From: JABCPE02 sp963521545
GTDB lineage: Bacteria > Bacteroidota > Bacteroidia > Flavobacteriales > Weeksellaceae
Direction of reading: 5' to 3'
Length of the DNA stretch: 14,511 nt
Assembly (NCBI GenBank): GCA_963521545.1
Contig: CAUQVP010000041.1
Coordinates: forward strand, 1 to 14,511
Shown: piece after piece, positions 5,654 to 13,427 of the stretch
Layout: the number at the start of each line of letters is the position of its first letter
Numbering within the stretch: position 1 is the first letter of the stretch
Notes under the pieces: model-generated
What the model saw: only the letters and a program-made list of their open reading frames with translations
What the model was told of the DNA's origin: nothing
The model's database searches: none
Position numbers and translations under genes: made by a program

Positions 5654-6715
5654 ATGTTTGGAACATTGGGTAATTATCTGACTTTTTCTTCCTTTGGTGA
5701 GAGCCATGGGGAGGCTTATGGCGGAATTTTGACCAATTTTCCAGCAGGCGTGAAAATCGATTTTGATGAGATTCAGCATCAGCTAAATAGAAGAAAACCA
5801 GGGCAGTCAGTCATCGTTACACAGAGAAAGGAGGCGGACGAAGTGAGGTTTCTTTCAGGGATTTTTGAAGGGAAAACCACAGGAATGCCGATAGGTTTTT
5901 TGGTTGAAAATGAGAATCAAAAAACAAAAGATTATGAGCATTTGGCTCGTGCCTATCGCCCATCTCATGCAGATTATACATATGACCAAAAATTTGGTTT
6001 TAGAGATTACCGAGGCGGAGGGCGTTCTTCTGCGAGAGAAACTCTGAATTGGGTAGTGGCAGGGACTTTGGCAAAACAGCTGCTGCCAGAAGTTGAGATT
6101 TATTCTTATGTGTCATCGGTGGGGGAAATATCTTGCACAAAGCCATATCAGGAGCTTGATTTTTCAAAAATAGATGAAAATGAGGTGAGATGCCCAGATG
6201 AAACTACCGCAAAGCTCATGATAGAGCGGATAGAACAAGCGAGAAAAAAAGGCGATACAGTAGGCGGAACGATAACTTGTGTAATAAAAAACGCTCCGAA
6301 AGGCTTGGGAGAGCCAGTTTTTAATAAACTTCATGCCGAATTAGGAAAGGCGATGCTTGGCATCAATGCTTGTAAAGGTTTTGAGTATGGGACAGGATTT
6401 GAGGGAGCAAAAATGTCTGGCTCGGCGCAAAATGATATTTTCAATGCTGATGGAACTACCAAAACCAACTATTCGGGCGGAATACAAGGAGGAATTTCTA
6501 ATGGAATGGACATATATTTCCGAGTGGCGTTTAAGCCTGTTTCTACGCTGATGATGCCACAGGAAAGCATAGATAATGCAGGGAATATCATAAAATTAGA
6601 AGGAAAGGGAAGACACGACCCATGCGTGCTGCCGAGAGCGGTTCCTGTCGTGGATGCCCTTTCAGCTTTCGTTTTAGCGGATATGTATCTTATTGATAAA
6701 CAGAGAAAAATTTAA
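5654..6715 (+). CDS. aroC: chorismate synthase
   Basis: It converts 5-enolpyruvylshikimate-3-phosphate to chorismate using reduced FMN, the last step of the shikimate pathway, in the cytoplasm. The three family signatures are visible: FGESHGEAYGG (residues 14-24) with catalytic His18, RPSHADYTY (102-110) and YRGGGRSSARET (119-130) with the flavin- and phosphate-binding region, and GRHDPCVLPR (319-328) with the conserved Arg and Asp. The length of 353 residues is normal. The ATG at 5654 is chosen because MFGTLGNYLTFSSFGESHG aligns with the family N-terminus. An in-frame TTG at 5639 would add five non-conserved residues. It is followed after 12 bases by the WCGDA thioredoxin-like gene, on the same strand and probably in the same transcript. 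Confidence 0.97.
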   Translation: MFGTLGNYLTFSSFGESHGEAYGGILTNFPAGVKIDFDEIQHQLNRRKPGQSVIVTQRKEADEVRFLSGIFEGKTTGMPIGFLVENENQKTKDYEHLARAYRPSHADYTYDQKFGFRDYRGGGRSSARETLNWVVAGTLAKQLLPEVEIYSYVSSVGEISCTKPYQELDFSKIDENEVRCPDETTAKLMIERIEQARKKGDTVGGTITCVIKNAPKGLGEPVFNKLHAELGKAMLGINACKGFEYGTGFEGAKMSGSAQNDIFNADGTTKTNYSGGIQGGISNGMDIYFRVAFKPVSTLMMPQESIDNAGNIIKLEGKGRHDPCVLPRAVPVVDALSAFVLADMYLIDKQRKI

Positions 6716-6727
6716 TAAAAAAACAAA

Positions 6728-7300
6728 ATGAAAAAATATTGGGAAAAAGGGATTTCTTTTGAGGAATATTTCAAGAAAACAGAAGAAATTGTCAATAAAG
6801 GCGAAGAAAAACTAACTCCAGCAGAAAAAGAAATGCTGGAATATTATAAACTGGGGGTGCAGAGAATGAGCAGAATGATGAAGGTCTACAAACCCGATGA
6901 AGAGCAGGCGAAAACCCTTGAAAATAAGAATTTCAAAGGAAAAATTCTGATTATTTCCGAAGGTTGGTGCGGAGATGCAGGGCAGACAGTGCCAGCGGTT
7001 TCTCTATTTTTCAAAGGGAAAAATGAAGTGAGGATTGCTTATCGTGATGAAAATCCGGATTTGATAGATCAATTTTTGACCAATGGAACGCGTTCTATTC
7101 CTATCGTGGTTATTTTAGATGAAAACGATGAAGTGATAGCGCACTGGGGGCCGAGACCAGCCTATGGAACAGAACTATTGAAAAAATATAAAGCAGATCC
7201 AGAAAACTACCCTAAAACTCAGTTTTACAATGATTTACAAGTCTATTATGCGAAAAATAGAGGATTTGATGTAATCACAGAAATATTAGATTTAATTTAA
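6728..7300 (+). CDS. thioredoxin-fold protein with a single-cysteine WCGDA motif
   Basis: The 190-residue protein resembles the Bacteroidota thioredoxin family of the Thioredoxin_9 type. A helical N-terminal part (1-65, with SFEEYFKKTEEI and MLEYYKLGVQRMSRM) precedes the thioredoxin fold. The fold contains the strand GKILIISE, the active-site segment EGWCGDAGQ (78-86), and the cis-proline loop GTRSIPIVVIL (120-130). Only one cysteine, Cys81, is present where classical thioredoxins have CxxC, so a normal dithiol reductase reaction is unlikely. Monothiol chemistry or a binding role is possible. No signal peptide is present, so it is cytoplasmic. It lies 12 bases after aroC and 15 bases before a second thioredoxin-like gene. 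The exact function of the family is not known to me. Confidence 0.88.
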   Translation: MKKYWEKGISFEEYFKKTEEIVNKGEEKLTPAEKEMLEYYKLGVQRMSRMMKVYKPDEEQAKTLENKNFKGKILIISEGWCGDAGQTVPAVSLFFKGKNEVRIAYRDENPDLIDQFLTNGTRSIPIVVILDENDEVIAHWGPRPAYGTELLKKYKADPENYPKTQFYNDLQVYYAKNRGFDVITEILDLI

Positions 7301-7315
7301 AAATAAAGAAAAATT

Positions 7316-7873
7316 ATGGCAAATACACCTTCAAATATGCTGGCATTAGGAACAAAAGCTCCGTTTTTTGAGCTGCCTAATCCTGCGAAAAACAACGAGT
7401 TACAGAGTTTAGAAGATTTAAAGGGAAGCAAAGGAACTTTGGTTATTTTCATGTGTAACCACTGTCCGTTTGTGATTCATGTGATAGAAAAACTGGCTGA
7501 ACTTTACGAAGATTATAAAGGGAAAGGAATAGAGTTTATCGCGATAAATTCTAATGATGTGATAAATTATCCAGCCGATTCGCCAGAGCTGATGGTGGAT
7601 TTCGCGGAGGAAAAAGGTTTCACTTTTCCGTATTTGTATGATGAGAGCCAAGCTGTGGCAAAGGCCTATGATGCGGCATGTACGCCAGATTTTTATTTCT
7701 TTGATGACAAGCTGGATTTGATTTATCGTGGTCAAATGGATGATTCCAGACCTGGGAATAATAAGGAGATTACGGGAGAGGATTTAGTCATCGCGTTTGA
7801 AAATCTTTTGGCAGGTCAGCCGCAGGAAGAATTGCAGAGACCAAGCCTTGGTTGTAATATTAAATGGAAATAA
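7316..7873 (+). CDS. thioredoxin-like / AhpC-TSA family protein with CNHCP active site
   Basis: This 185-residue cytoplasmic protein has the AhpC/TSA-redoxin fold: LGTKAPFFELPNP near the start, the strand TLVIFM leading into CNHCPF (Cys47 and Cys50, a CxxC site followed by Pro), IEFIAINSNDV, and the cis-proline loop ACTPDFYFFD (121-130). The C-terminal RPSLGCNIKWK with Cys180 is characteristic of this thioredoxin-like family, in which CNHCP and SxGCxIKW occur together. A thiol-disulfide oxidoreductase or peroxiredoxin-like role is likely, but the substrate is unknown. It is followed after six bases by an OsmC-family gene, which suggests that the two act in the same peroxide or thiol defence pathway. 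The start MANTPSN is well placed and there is no signal peptide. Confidence 0.9.
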   Translation: MANTPSNMLALGTKAPFFELPNPAKNNELQSLEDLKGSKGTLVIFMCNHCPFVIHVIEKLAELYEDYKGKGIEFIAINSNDVINYPADSPELMVDFAEEKGFTFPYLYDESQAVAKAYDAACTPDFYFFDDKLDLIYRGQMDDSRPGNNKEITGEDLVIAFENLLAGQPQEELQRPSLGCNIKWK

Positions 7874-7879
7874 AGACCG

Positions 7880-8302
7880 ATGAAAATCATTTTAAATAGA
7901 ATAAATGACGATTTTCTTTTCGAATGTGCGAATGAAAATGGTCAGAAAATCTTGCTCAACAATATAGGCGAGGACAAAAACAATGGTGTGAGCCCTATGG
8001 AGGCTCTGCTGATGTCTGTGGCGGGCTGCAGCGGAATAGATGTAGTCAGCATTCTCAAAAAACAGAAACAGCAGATTACCAAGTTTTCGGCAGAGGTAGA
8101 AGGCGAGAGAGTAGTAGAAGGGGAGGCAAAACCATTTAGAAATATAATGGTAAAATTCTATGTAGATGGAGATGTAAATCCTGAAAAGGCAAGAAAAGCA
8201 GCAGATCTATCCTTTGCGAAATACTGCTCTGTTTCTAAGACACTTGAACCCAATGTAGAGGTGGGGTATCAAATATATGTGAATGGTATAAAAGTAGACT
8301 AA
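7880..8302 (+). CDS. OsmC/Ohr family peroxiredoxin-like protein
   Basis: OsmC-family proteins are cytoplasmic dimers, many of which reduce organic hydroperoxides with two cysteines. Both are present here: Cys50 in LLMSVAGCSGIDVVS, on the central helix, and Cys116 in SFAKYCSVSKTL. The segment GVSPMEALLMSVAGC is the typical family core, and the N-terminal beta strands (residues 1-30) and C-terminal VEVGYQIYVNG fit the fold. The length of 140 residues is usual for the YhfA-like branch rather than for Ohr. It lies six bases after the CNHCP thioredoxin-like gene and only two bases before the ketoacyl-ACP synthase gene, so co-transcription is almost certain. The natural substrate cannot be read from the sequence. 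Confidence 0.92.
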   Translation: MKIILNRINDDFLFECANENGQKILLNNIGEDKNNGVSPMEALLMSVAGCSGIDVVSILKKQKQQITKFSAEVEGERVVEGEAKPFRNIMVKFYVDGDVNPEKARKAADLSFAKYCSVSKTLEPNVEVGYQIYVNGIKVD

Positions 8303-8304
8303 AG

Positions 8305-9270
8305 ATGTTTAGAATTTCTGAAATAGAAACATATTTTCCAGAAAAAAAAGTAACAAACGAAGATTTACAAAAGGAGTTTCCAGAGTGGAGCCCAGAGAAA
8401 ATTTTTAATAAAGTCGGTGTAAAACAGCGATATAAAGCATCAGCAGAGGAAACAGTGCTGGAGCTGGCGGTGAAAGCTTCTGAGAAACTATTAAAAAAAA
8501 TAGATAAAAACGAGATAGATTTTATCTTGTTTTGTACGCAAAGCCCTGATTATCATCTTCCTACTACGGCTTGTATCTTGCAGGACAGATTGGGACTGAG
8601 AAAGAATATAGGAGCTTTGGATTTTAATCTTGGTTGCTCTGGCTTTGTCTATGGTCTTAGCATAGCAAAAGGGCTTATCGCAACAGGTGTAGCCCAAAAT
8701 ATTCTATTGGTAACAGCTGAAACTTATACTAAATATCTTAGAAAATCAGATAAATCTAATCGAACTATTTTTGGGGATGGGGCGGCAGCTACTTTGATAC
8801 AAAAGGATGATACCAAAGAGAATTTCCAATTTATTTTAGGGACAGATGGCAACGGATATGATAATCTCATTGTAAGAAATGGCGGTGGTAGAAATCGTAT
8901 AAATAAGGAAGATGAGGTTGGTAACTGTCTGTATATGAATGGACAAAATATATTTATATTTACGATAGAGAAAATTCCCGCGCTGGTGAAGGAAATTTTA
9001 GAGAAGAATAATTTAACTGAAAATGATGTGGATTATTATATTTTTCACCAAGCCAATGCACATATTCTGAGAAGACAGCGGGAAATTTTGGAGATTCCAG
9101 AGGAAAAATTCTATATCAATTTAGAGAAATACGGAAATACGGTTTCTTCTACCATTCCGATTGCGCTGAAAGACGCACTAGAAACAGGAAAAGTTAAAAG
9201 AGGAGATAAGGTAATGCTGGTCGGTTTCGGTGTTGGGCTTTCTTGGGGAGCAACGATAGTAGAATTATAA
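8305..9270 (+). CDS. 3-oxoacyl-ACP synthase III family protein (FabH-like)
   Basis: KAS III enzymes condense an acyl-CoA with malonyl-ACP. The 321-residue protein has the full triad: Cys111 in FNLGCSGFVYGLS, His248 in IFHQANAHIL, and Asn278 in KYGNTVSSTIP, the same order and spacing as in FabH. GDGAAATLI (158-166) and the C-terminal GFGVGLSWGATIVEL also fit. The N-terminus, FPEKKVTNEDLQKEFPEWSPEKIFNKVGVKQR, is the version I associate with KAS III proteins in polysaccharide and secondary-metabolite loci as well as with FabH copies. Whether it is the housekeeping fabH therefore cannot be settled, and no symbol is given. No acyl carrier protein or ketoreductase gene is next to it. It follows the OsmC gene by two bases and precedes a membrane acyltransferase by 36 bases. 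Confidence 0.93.
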   Translation: MFRISEIETYFPEKKVTNEDLQKEFPEWSPEKIFNKVGVKQRYKASAEETVLELAVKASEKLLKKIDKNEIDFILFCTQSPDYHLPTTACILQDRLGLRKNIGALDFNLGCSGFVYGLSIAKGLIATGVAQNILLVTAETYTKYLRKSDKSNRTIFGDGAAATLIQKDDTKENFQFILGTDGNGYDNLIVRNGGGRNRINKEDEVGNCLYMNGQNIFIFTIEKIPALVKEILEKNNLTENDVDYYIFHQANAHILRRQREILEIPEEKFYINLEKYGNTVSSTIPIALKDALETGKVKRGDKVMLVGFGVGLSWGATIVEL

Positions 9271-9306
9271 GAAGAAATTGATAAAATATAAAAAAACTAT
9301 AACATT

Positions 9307-10413
9307 ATGAATACACATTTATTAGAAAGGGTTACTTCGTCGGGGAATATTATAAAATATATTGATGGACTGAGATTTATCGCTATTGTAAGTGTTTTTA
9401 TTTGTCATTTTTTGGCTAATCATGAGGTAAACTTTCCTGAGATAAAGGAACATAGTTATATTTATCCTTTTTTTGGGAATGGGATAGGACATACGGGAGT
9501 TTTTCTATTTTTTGGAATTAGTGGATTTATATTATCGCTTCCTTTTTTAAAACAATATGTATATGACGGTAGGGAAGTCTCTATTAAGGATTATTTTTTG
9601 AGAAGGCTAACTCGGCTGGAACCGCCTTATATCGTACATTTAGTATTGTTTCTATTTATTTCAACAGTTCTAGGGAACAAGAGTTTTCAGGAATTATTTC
9701 CAAATTTTTTGGCATCACTGTTTTATGTGCATAATATTGTTTTTTCTGAGGAGCGCTATCCATTGATTAATATTGTTTTATGGACACTTGAAATAGAAGT
9801 TCAGTTTTACATATTAGCACCGCTTCTTTCGTTGGGGATTTTCAAACTTCCTAAATGGGTAAGAAGGGCTTTGATGCTTGGAATTATTGTTTTATGGCCA
9901 CTTTTAGGGATTAATACAGGATTTCATAACATTCTGAATTATTTGCATTTCTTTATCATTGGTTTTTTAGTGGCAGATTTATCCCTTGAATATTCGGATA
10001 AGATAAAACCTTCATATATTTTTGATATTCTGTGTGTTATTGCATTTTTGATATTTTGGCAAGGAAATGTTTGGCTAGAATTTCAGTGGTTGTATATATT
10101 TATTTTGTTGTTTCTTACGCCGTTTTCTATTTTTTGGAAAAAAATGATGGAATTTCGTCCAGTGTATATTATTGGTGGGATGTGCTACACGATTTATATG
10201 CTGCATCATAAGATAATATATGTGTTTTTTGGGATGTTTTTCAAGGGGAAAGAATTTTTCGGTGATCCGATTTACAATCTTTTTACAAGATTTATCATCA
10301 TATCTATTATCACCCTTCTGATATCTGTTGTATTTTTTGTTTTTGTGGAGCGTCCAACCATGAAAAAACAATGGTGGAAGTATAGAGATTTGAAGAAACT
10401 ATTTTTCGAATAA
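9307..10413 (+). CDS. membrane acyltransferase, acyltransferase family 3 (OafA/YrhL type)
   Basis: Proteins of this family transfer acetyl or other acyl groups across the inner membrane, mostly onto surface sugars. The 368-residue protein has about ten hydrophobic segments and the family motifs in order: YIDGLRFIAIVSVFICHF (18-35) with Asp20, Arg23 and the catalytic-site His34; GHTGVFLFFGISGF (61-74); RRLTRLEPPY (99-108); and WTLEIEVQFY (159-168) with the conserved Glu164. No C-terminal SGNH domain is attached, so it is the membrane-only form. It is the last gene of the plus-strand block and is followed by a strong hairpin terminator. It faces the glycosyltransferase genes, which makes O-antigen or capsule acylation a reasonable inference. 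The acceptor is unknown. Confidence 0.92.
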   Translation: MNTHLLERVTSSGNIIKYIDGLRFIAIVSVFICHFLANHEVNFPEIKEHSYIYPFFGNGIGHTGVFLFFGISGFILSLPFLKQYVYDGREVSIKDYFLRRLTRLEPPYIVHLVLFLFISTVLGNKSFQELFPNFLASLFYVHNIVFSEERYPLINIVLWTLEIEVQFYILAPLLSLGIFKLPKWVRRALMLGIIVLWPLLGINTGFHNILNYLHFFIIGFLVADLSLEYSDKIKPSYIFDILCVIAFLIFWQGNVWLEFQWLYIFILLFLTPFSIFWKKMMEFRPVYIIGGMCYTIYMLHHKIIYVFFGMFFKGKEFFGDPIYNLFTRFIIISIITLLISVVFFVFVERPTMKKQWWKYRDLKKLFFE

Positions 10414-10426
10414 AATTAAAACAATA

Positions 10427-10450
10427 AAAGAGACTTTTTAAAGTCTCTTT
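10427..10450. terminator. bidirectional Rho-independent terminator between converging genes
   Basis: AAAGAGACTT (10427-10436) and AAGTCTCTTT (10441-10450) form a perfect 10-bp stem around a 4-base TTTA loop. T-rich sequence follows on both strands (TTTATTCTATTT on plus, TTTTATTGTTTTAATTTTATT on minus). It lies 13 bases after the acyltransferase stop, and its right arm runs into the stop codon of the minus-strand glycosyltransferase (10449-10451). It can therefore end both transcripts. Confidence 0.9.
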
Positions 10451-11468
10451 ATTCTATTTCACATCCTAGATTTCTGTATTGATTTTTGAAACATTCTACC
10501 CATTTTCTGAACTCTTGGATATTGATTTTTTCTTTGATAAAAGTTTCAAAATACTCGGTAGAAAAGTCCTTTGGAAAATTTTCTAAAGCATCAAAATTGC
10601 CTGCAAGCCAAGCCTCATTGACAAGATGATTGAATAGATTCACATCAAAATCAAATCCATACGAATGGTAGGAATTGGTGGCAGAGGACTGGAATGTGGT
10701 TTTCATACTTTCTTTTTTCAGTTGAGCGATGAAATTGCGATTGTTTCTATGTTTTCGGTAGTATACAGATGCGTTTCTAATTTGTTGTTTTTCATCTACT
10801 TTACCAAAAGAATCTTTCCAAACATAGAGCCAGTATTCCTTTTTCCAAAATCCCATAAGAATGGAATTTAATGCCCAATATTTCAAAGGGGTTTCATTAT
10901 CAACCTTTTTTAGTTTAAATAATAGTGAGAAAAATTTAAACTTATTGTAGAAAAACCAATCCATAACGAGCGGATTAGATAGGAATAAATCTTTAGGATA
11001 AATGCTGTCTAGTAAGTCATTGATAGACTCTTTGTCTACCCATTGCAGGTCTTTGGTGTTGCCTAACCAACCTAATTTTAAAAGGTTGATGTTGTGATTT
11101 TTGGCATTTTCTTTTAATTGGTCAATATCCACATTTTCGGTAAACCAAACATCATCTTCTGTCATGATGAAATACTCCGAAGCCTCTTGAGCAGCATTTC
11201 TCCATAATTTGGTTGGAATTTGAAAACCATTGATTTCTTTTCCTTTTTCCAGATTGTCTTTTATGGCCTGTTCTTTATCCTTGTAATTTTCAGATTTTAG
11301 TATGGTAACTTCAGGATGGAGTTCTTGTATTTTATCCAAATATTTCTGTGGTGTTCCATCATCTAGGATGGTAACTTTATAATTACCAATTATATAGGTT
11401 TTAATGCTTTTAAGACATCTGTCAAGATAAAAAGCTCGGTTAAAGGATTTTATGAGGATGTCTGTCAT
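10449..11468 (-). CDS. GT-A type glycosyltransferase-like protein (339 aa)
   Basis: The protein resembles family 2 type glycosyltransferases. The N-terminus has DILIKSFNRAFYLDRCLKSI and a nucleotide-binding strand VTILDDGTP (32-40), followed by the acidic metal-binding motif MTEDDVWF (102-109) in place of the usual DDD or DxD. Residues 130-340 are not like a standard GT2 C-terminus, and Trp/Tyr/Phe-rich stretches (YWALNSILMGFWKKEYWLYVW) suggest a specialised acceptor domain. No membrane segment is seen, so it should be cytoplasmic. Its start overlaps the stop of the upstream glycosyltransferase as ATGA, so the two are translationally coupled. Its stop codon lies within the convergent terminator. 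The sugar and acceptor cannot be read from the sequence. Confidence 0.85.
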   Translation of the reverse strand: MTDILIKSFNRAFYLDRCLKSIKTYIIGNYKVTILDDGTPQKYLDKIQELHPEVTILKSENYKDKEQAIKDNLEKGKEINGFQIPTKLWRNAAQEASEYFIMTEDDVWFTENVDIDQLKENAKNHNINLLKLGWLGNTKDLQWVDKESINDLLDSIYPKDLFLSNPLVMDWFFYNKFKFFSLLFKLKKVDNETPLKYWALNSILMGFWKKEYWLYVWKDSFGKVDEKQQIRNASVYYRKHRNNRNFIAQLKKESMKTTFQSSATNSYHSYGFDFDVNLFNHLVNEAWLAGNFDALENFPKDFSTEYFETFIKEKINIQEFRKWVECFKNQYRNLGCEIE

Positions 11469-12277
11469 TGTAAGTATCTTAATAATTTTTTTAGTAGGGT
11501 ATTTTGCTTTTCAAAAATAAAATGTGGTAAATCATCTATTTCCTCTACCTTTTTTCCATAAATGATTTTTATTCCCCTTCTTGATAAAGTATTTCTTAAA
11601 ACTAAATCCCATTGTTTATTCTTTTCTGCAATTTTTGATTTATTTATACTTTGTGAAATACCTTTTTCATGTTTTCTGTATAGATATAGAGGTTTGTTTA
11701 TGAATTTAAAACACCCTTGTTCATAGAGTTTGAGATACAAATCTTGATCTTCAGCAAGTCTGATTTTATCATTAATTTTGGAAGTGTTATTATAAACATT
11801 TCGTTTAAAGGTGAAAAAGTGATTAACCTCAAAGAAAATGTTTAAAAAAAGAGGATCGTTATTTTTTACTTTACGATTTATTTTAGCTATTGTTTGAGGA
11901 ACTAGTTCTGAATTACAAAAATACATTTTAGAATAAGTAGCCACTATTTTTGGATCATTATAGTATTTAATTGATTCCTCAATAGCATCGGGTGTAATCG
12001 CATCATCAGGGTCAAGAAAACCGCATATATCACCAGAAGCAAGCTCAATCAGCTTTCCTTTTGTATAGCCAACACCATTGTTTTCATCATTTTTAAAAAT
12101 TTTGAATCTATGGTCATCTTTCACTAAATTTTTGACTTTTTCGTAAGAATCATCAGTGGAACAGTCATCAAGTATAATGACTTCAAAGTTTTTGTGAGTT
12201 TGAGAAATTATGCTTTGATAACAATCTTTAAAATATTCAAAATTATTGTAGTGAGCAATTAGGATTGAAAATTTCAT
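11465..12277 (-). CDS. family 2 glycosyltransferase (270 aa)
   Basis: This is a typical cytoplasmic GT2 enzyme of polysaccharide assembly, transferring a sugar from a nucleotide donor. It has the GT-A start FSILIAHYNNFEYFKDCYQSI, a donor-binding strand VIILDDCSTDDS (33-44), NNGVGYTKGKLIELASGD, the metal-binding FLDPDDAI (87-94), and the catalytic-base region RLAEDQDLYLKL (173-184) with Glu-Asp. All the elements of the catalytic domain are present, and the short C-terminal part fits the family. The start is at the conserved MKFSILIAHYN. It shares a 4-base overlap with the following glycosyltransferase gene and is separated by 79 bases from the preceding one. The DNA is noticeably more A+T-rich than the housekeeping genes, as is common for glycan loci. 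Confidence 0.94.
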   Translation of the reverse strand: MKFSILIAHYNNFEYFKDCYQSIISQTHKNFEVIILDDCSTDDSYEKVKNLVKDDHRFKIFKNDENNGVGYTKGKLIELASGDICGFLDPDDAITPDAIEESIKYYNDPKIVATYSKMYFCNSELVPQTIAKINRKVKNNDPLFLNIFFEVNHFFTFKRNVYNNTSKINDKIRLAEDQDLYLKLYEQGCFKFINKPLYLYRKHEKGISQSINKSKIAEKNKQWDLVLRNTLSRRGIKIIYGKKVEEIDDLPHFIFEKQNTLLKKLLRYLQ

Positions 12278-12356
12278 AAAAGAATGAATGATAAGTTATT
12301 AGATTATATGAATAAAGGGAATTCTAATTCTCCTGTAAGATTTTATGCAAACTTTA

Positions 12357-13316
12357 CTATTTTATGATTTTATTGAGTAGGTTTCTTAAAATGGAAGAAT
12401 GAATTGATAATAAAAATAATTGTCTAAAAATTTCTTTTTTTGAGTTTCTGAATTTATGGTGTTTGGTGTTATTTATAATTTCATTTTTAAAATCAGCCAA
12501 TTTATTATAGTTTTGAAGCAGGAAGCACATGGATGTTAATATAAAATCATCATCAATGCTTGAAGAATCATAGTCTTTGTCAATGTTGTATTTCCGAATT
12601 TCATAGATACTTTTAGTATAAAGATATTTTTTAACAATGTCATTAGGGCGTGAAGCAGTATTGGGCGTGATTCTATAAACAGTAGTGTAATCTTTTAAAA
12701 AATGTATCTTGTATTTTTTGTTAAATAAGAACCATAAGAGATAATCCCCAATAGTCCAGTCTTTGGTGTTTAGAAGACGGAAATATTCTTCCATAATCTC
12801 CTTATCATTTCTAAATAAAGTAGTAAGTGTAGAGATTACATTTTCGGGTAATAAATATTTGTATTTAGAATCATTGGGATCAATATTAATGATATTTTCA
12901 TAAATAGTATTATTAATTATCCGTTTAGAATTTGTAAAAACAAGCCCATAATCATGATTCTGTTCTAAAAAATCGGTTTGTTTTTGTAGTTTGTTTTCAT
13001 CTATCCAGTAGTCATCACCTTCGCAAATAGCAATATATTTTCCTTCGCATTGTTCAATACAAAACATCCAATTTTTAATCATACCAAGGTTTTTCTCGTG
13101 GTTGAAATATTTTATTGAGATATTTTCATTATTAACCTTAGATTTTATAATGTCTTGTATTACACTATCTGAGTTATCTGTTGAAGCATCATTAGAAATG
13201 ATTATTTCGTAATGAAAATTTGTTTTTTGATTAATGATGTTCAGTAAAGTCAGTTCCAAGTATTCACTTTGGTTATAAGTAGGAACAATTACACTAGCTA
13301 ATATTTTTTGCTGCAT
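12357..13316 (-). CDS. family 2 glycosyltransferase (319 aa)
   Basis: A GT2 enzyme with the GT-A catalytic domain at residues 1-220: ASVIVPTYNQSEYLELTLLNI, the strand EIIISNDASTDNS (37-49), NLGMIKNWMFCIEQCEGKYIA, and the metal-binding motif CEGDDYWID (98-106). DWTIGDYLLWFL later on occupies the place of the ED-containing catalytic helix. This arrangement (EGDDYW plus GDYxLW) is typical of capsule and O-antigen GT2 enzymes. The C-terminal part, from about 225, is helical and rich in Asn, Lys and Ile. The start at MQQKILASVIVPTYN is the natural one. The gene lies 79 bases upstream of the next glycosyltransferase and 111 bases downstream of the aminotransferase, on the same strand. Donor and acceptor are unknown. 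Confidence 0.94.
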   Translation of the reverse strand: MQQKILASVIVPTYNQSEYLELTLLNIINQKTNFHYEIIISNDASTDNSDSVIQDIIKSKVNNENISIKYFNHEKNLGMIKNWMFCIEQCEGKYIAICEGDDYWIDENKLQKQTDFLEQNHDYGLVFTNSKRIINNTIYENIINIDPNDSKYKYLLPENVISTLTTLFRNDKEIMEEYFRLLNTKDWTIGDYLLWFLFNKKYKIHFLKDYTTVYRITPNTASRPNDIVKKYLYTKSIYEIRKYNIDKDYDSSSIDDDFILTSMCFLLQNYNKLADFKNEIINNTKHHKFRNSKKEIFRQLFLLSIHSSILRNLLNKIIK

Positions 13317-13388
13317 TTGTAGTATTTATTGTAGTTAGACTTTCTATTTGGTTTTTAGGATTAATGAAATAAGCGTTTTTGAATTCAA

Positions 13389-13412
13389 AGTGGTAAAATC
13401 AATAAAACCACT
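13389..13412. terminator. weak hairpin after the aminotransferase gene
   Basis: AGTGGT (13389-13394) and ACCACT (13407-13412) can pair around a 12-base A/T-rich loop. Read on the plus strand, CTTTTTTATT follows at once; on the minus strand, the direction of the genes here, only TTTGAATTC follows. It sits 16 bases past the aminotransferase stop. A partial terminator is possible, but the short stem and the better U tract on the wrong strand keep confidence low. Confidence 0.3.
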
Positions 13413-13427
13413 CTTTTTTATTCAATT

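Noticed and set aside
7418..7735. Minus-strand open frame of 105 codons opposite the CNHCP thioredoxin-like gene
   Set aside because: It is antisense to a clear gene with intact motifs, and its translation looks like a low-complexity reverse reading.
10075..10371. Minus-strand open frame of 98 codons opposite the acyltransferase gene
   Set aside because: It lies inside the acyltransferase coding region, has a composition skewed to His, Asn and Lys, and shows no motif.
12317..12333. Inverted repeat GGGAATTCTAATTCTCC between two glycosyltransferase genes as a terminator
   Set aside because: The loop would be too tight or the stem needs a bulge, and the following tract (TTTATTC) is short; it is probably chance in A+T-rich DNA.
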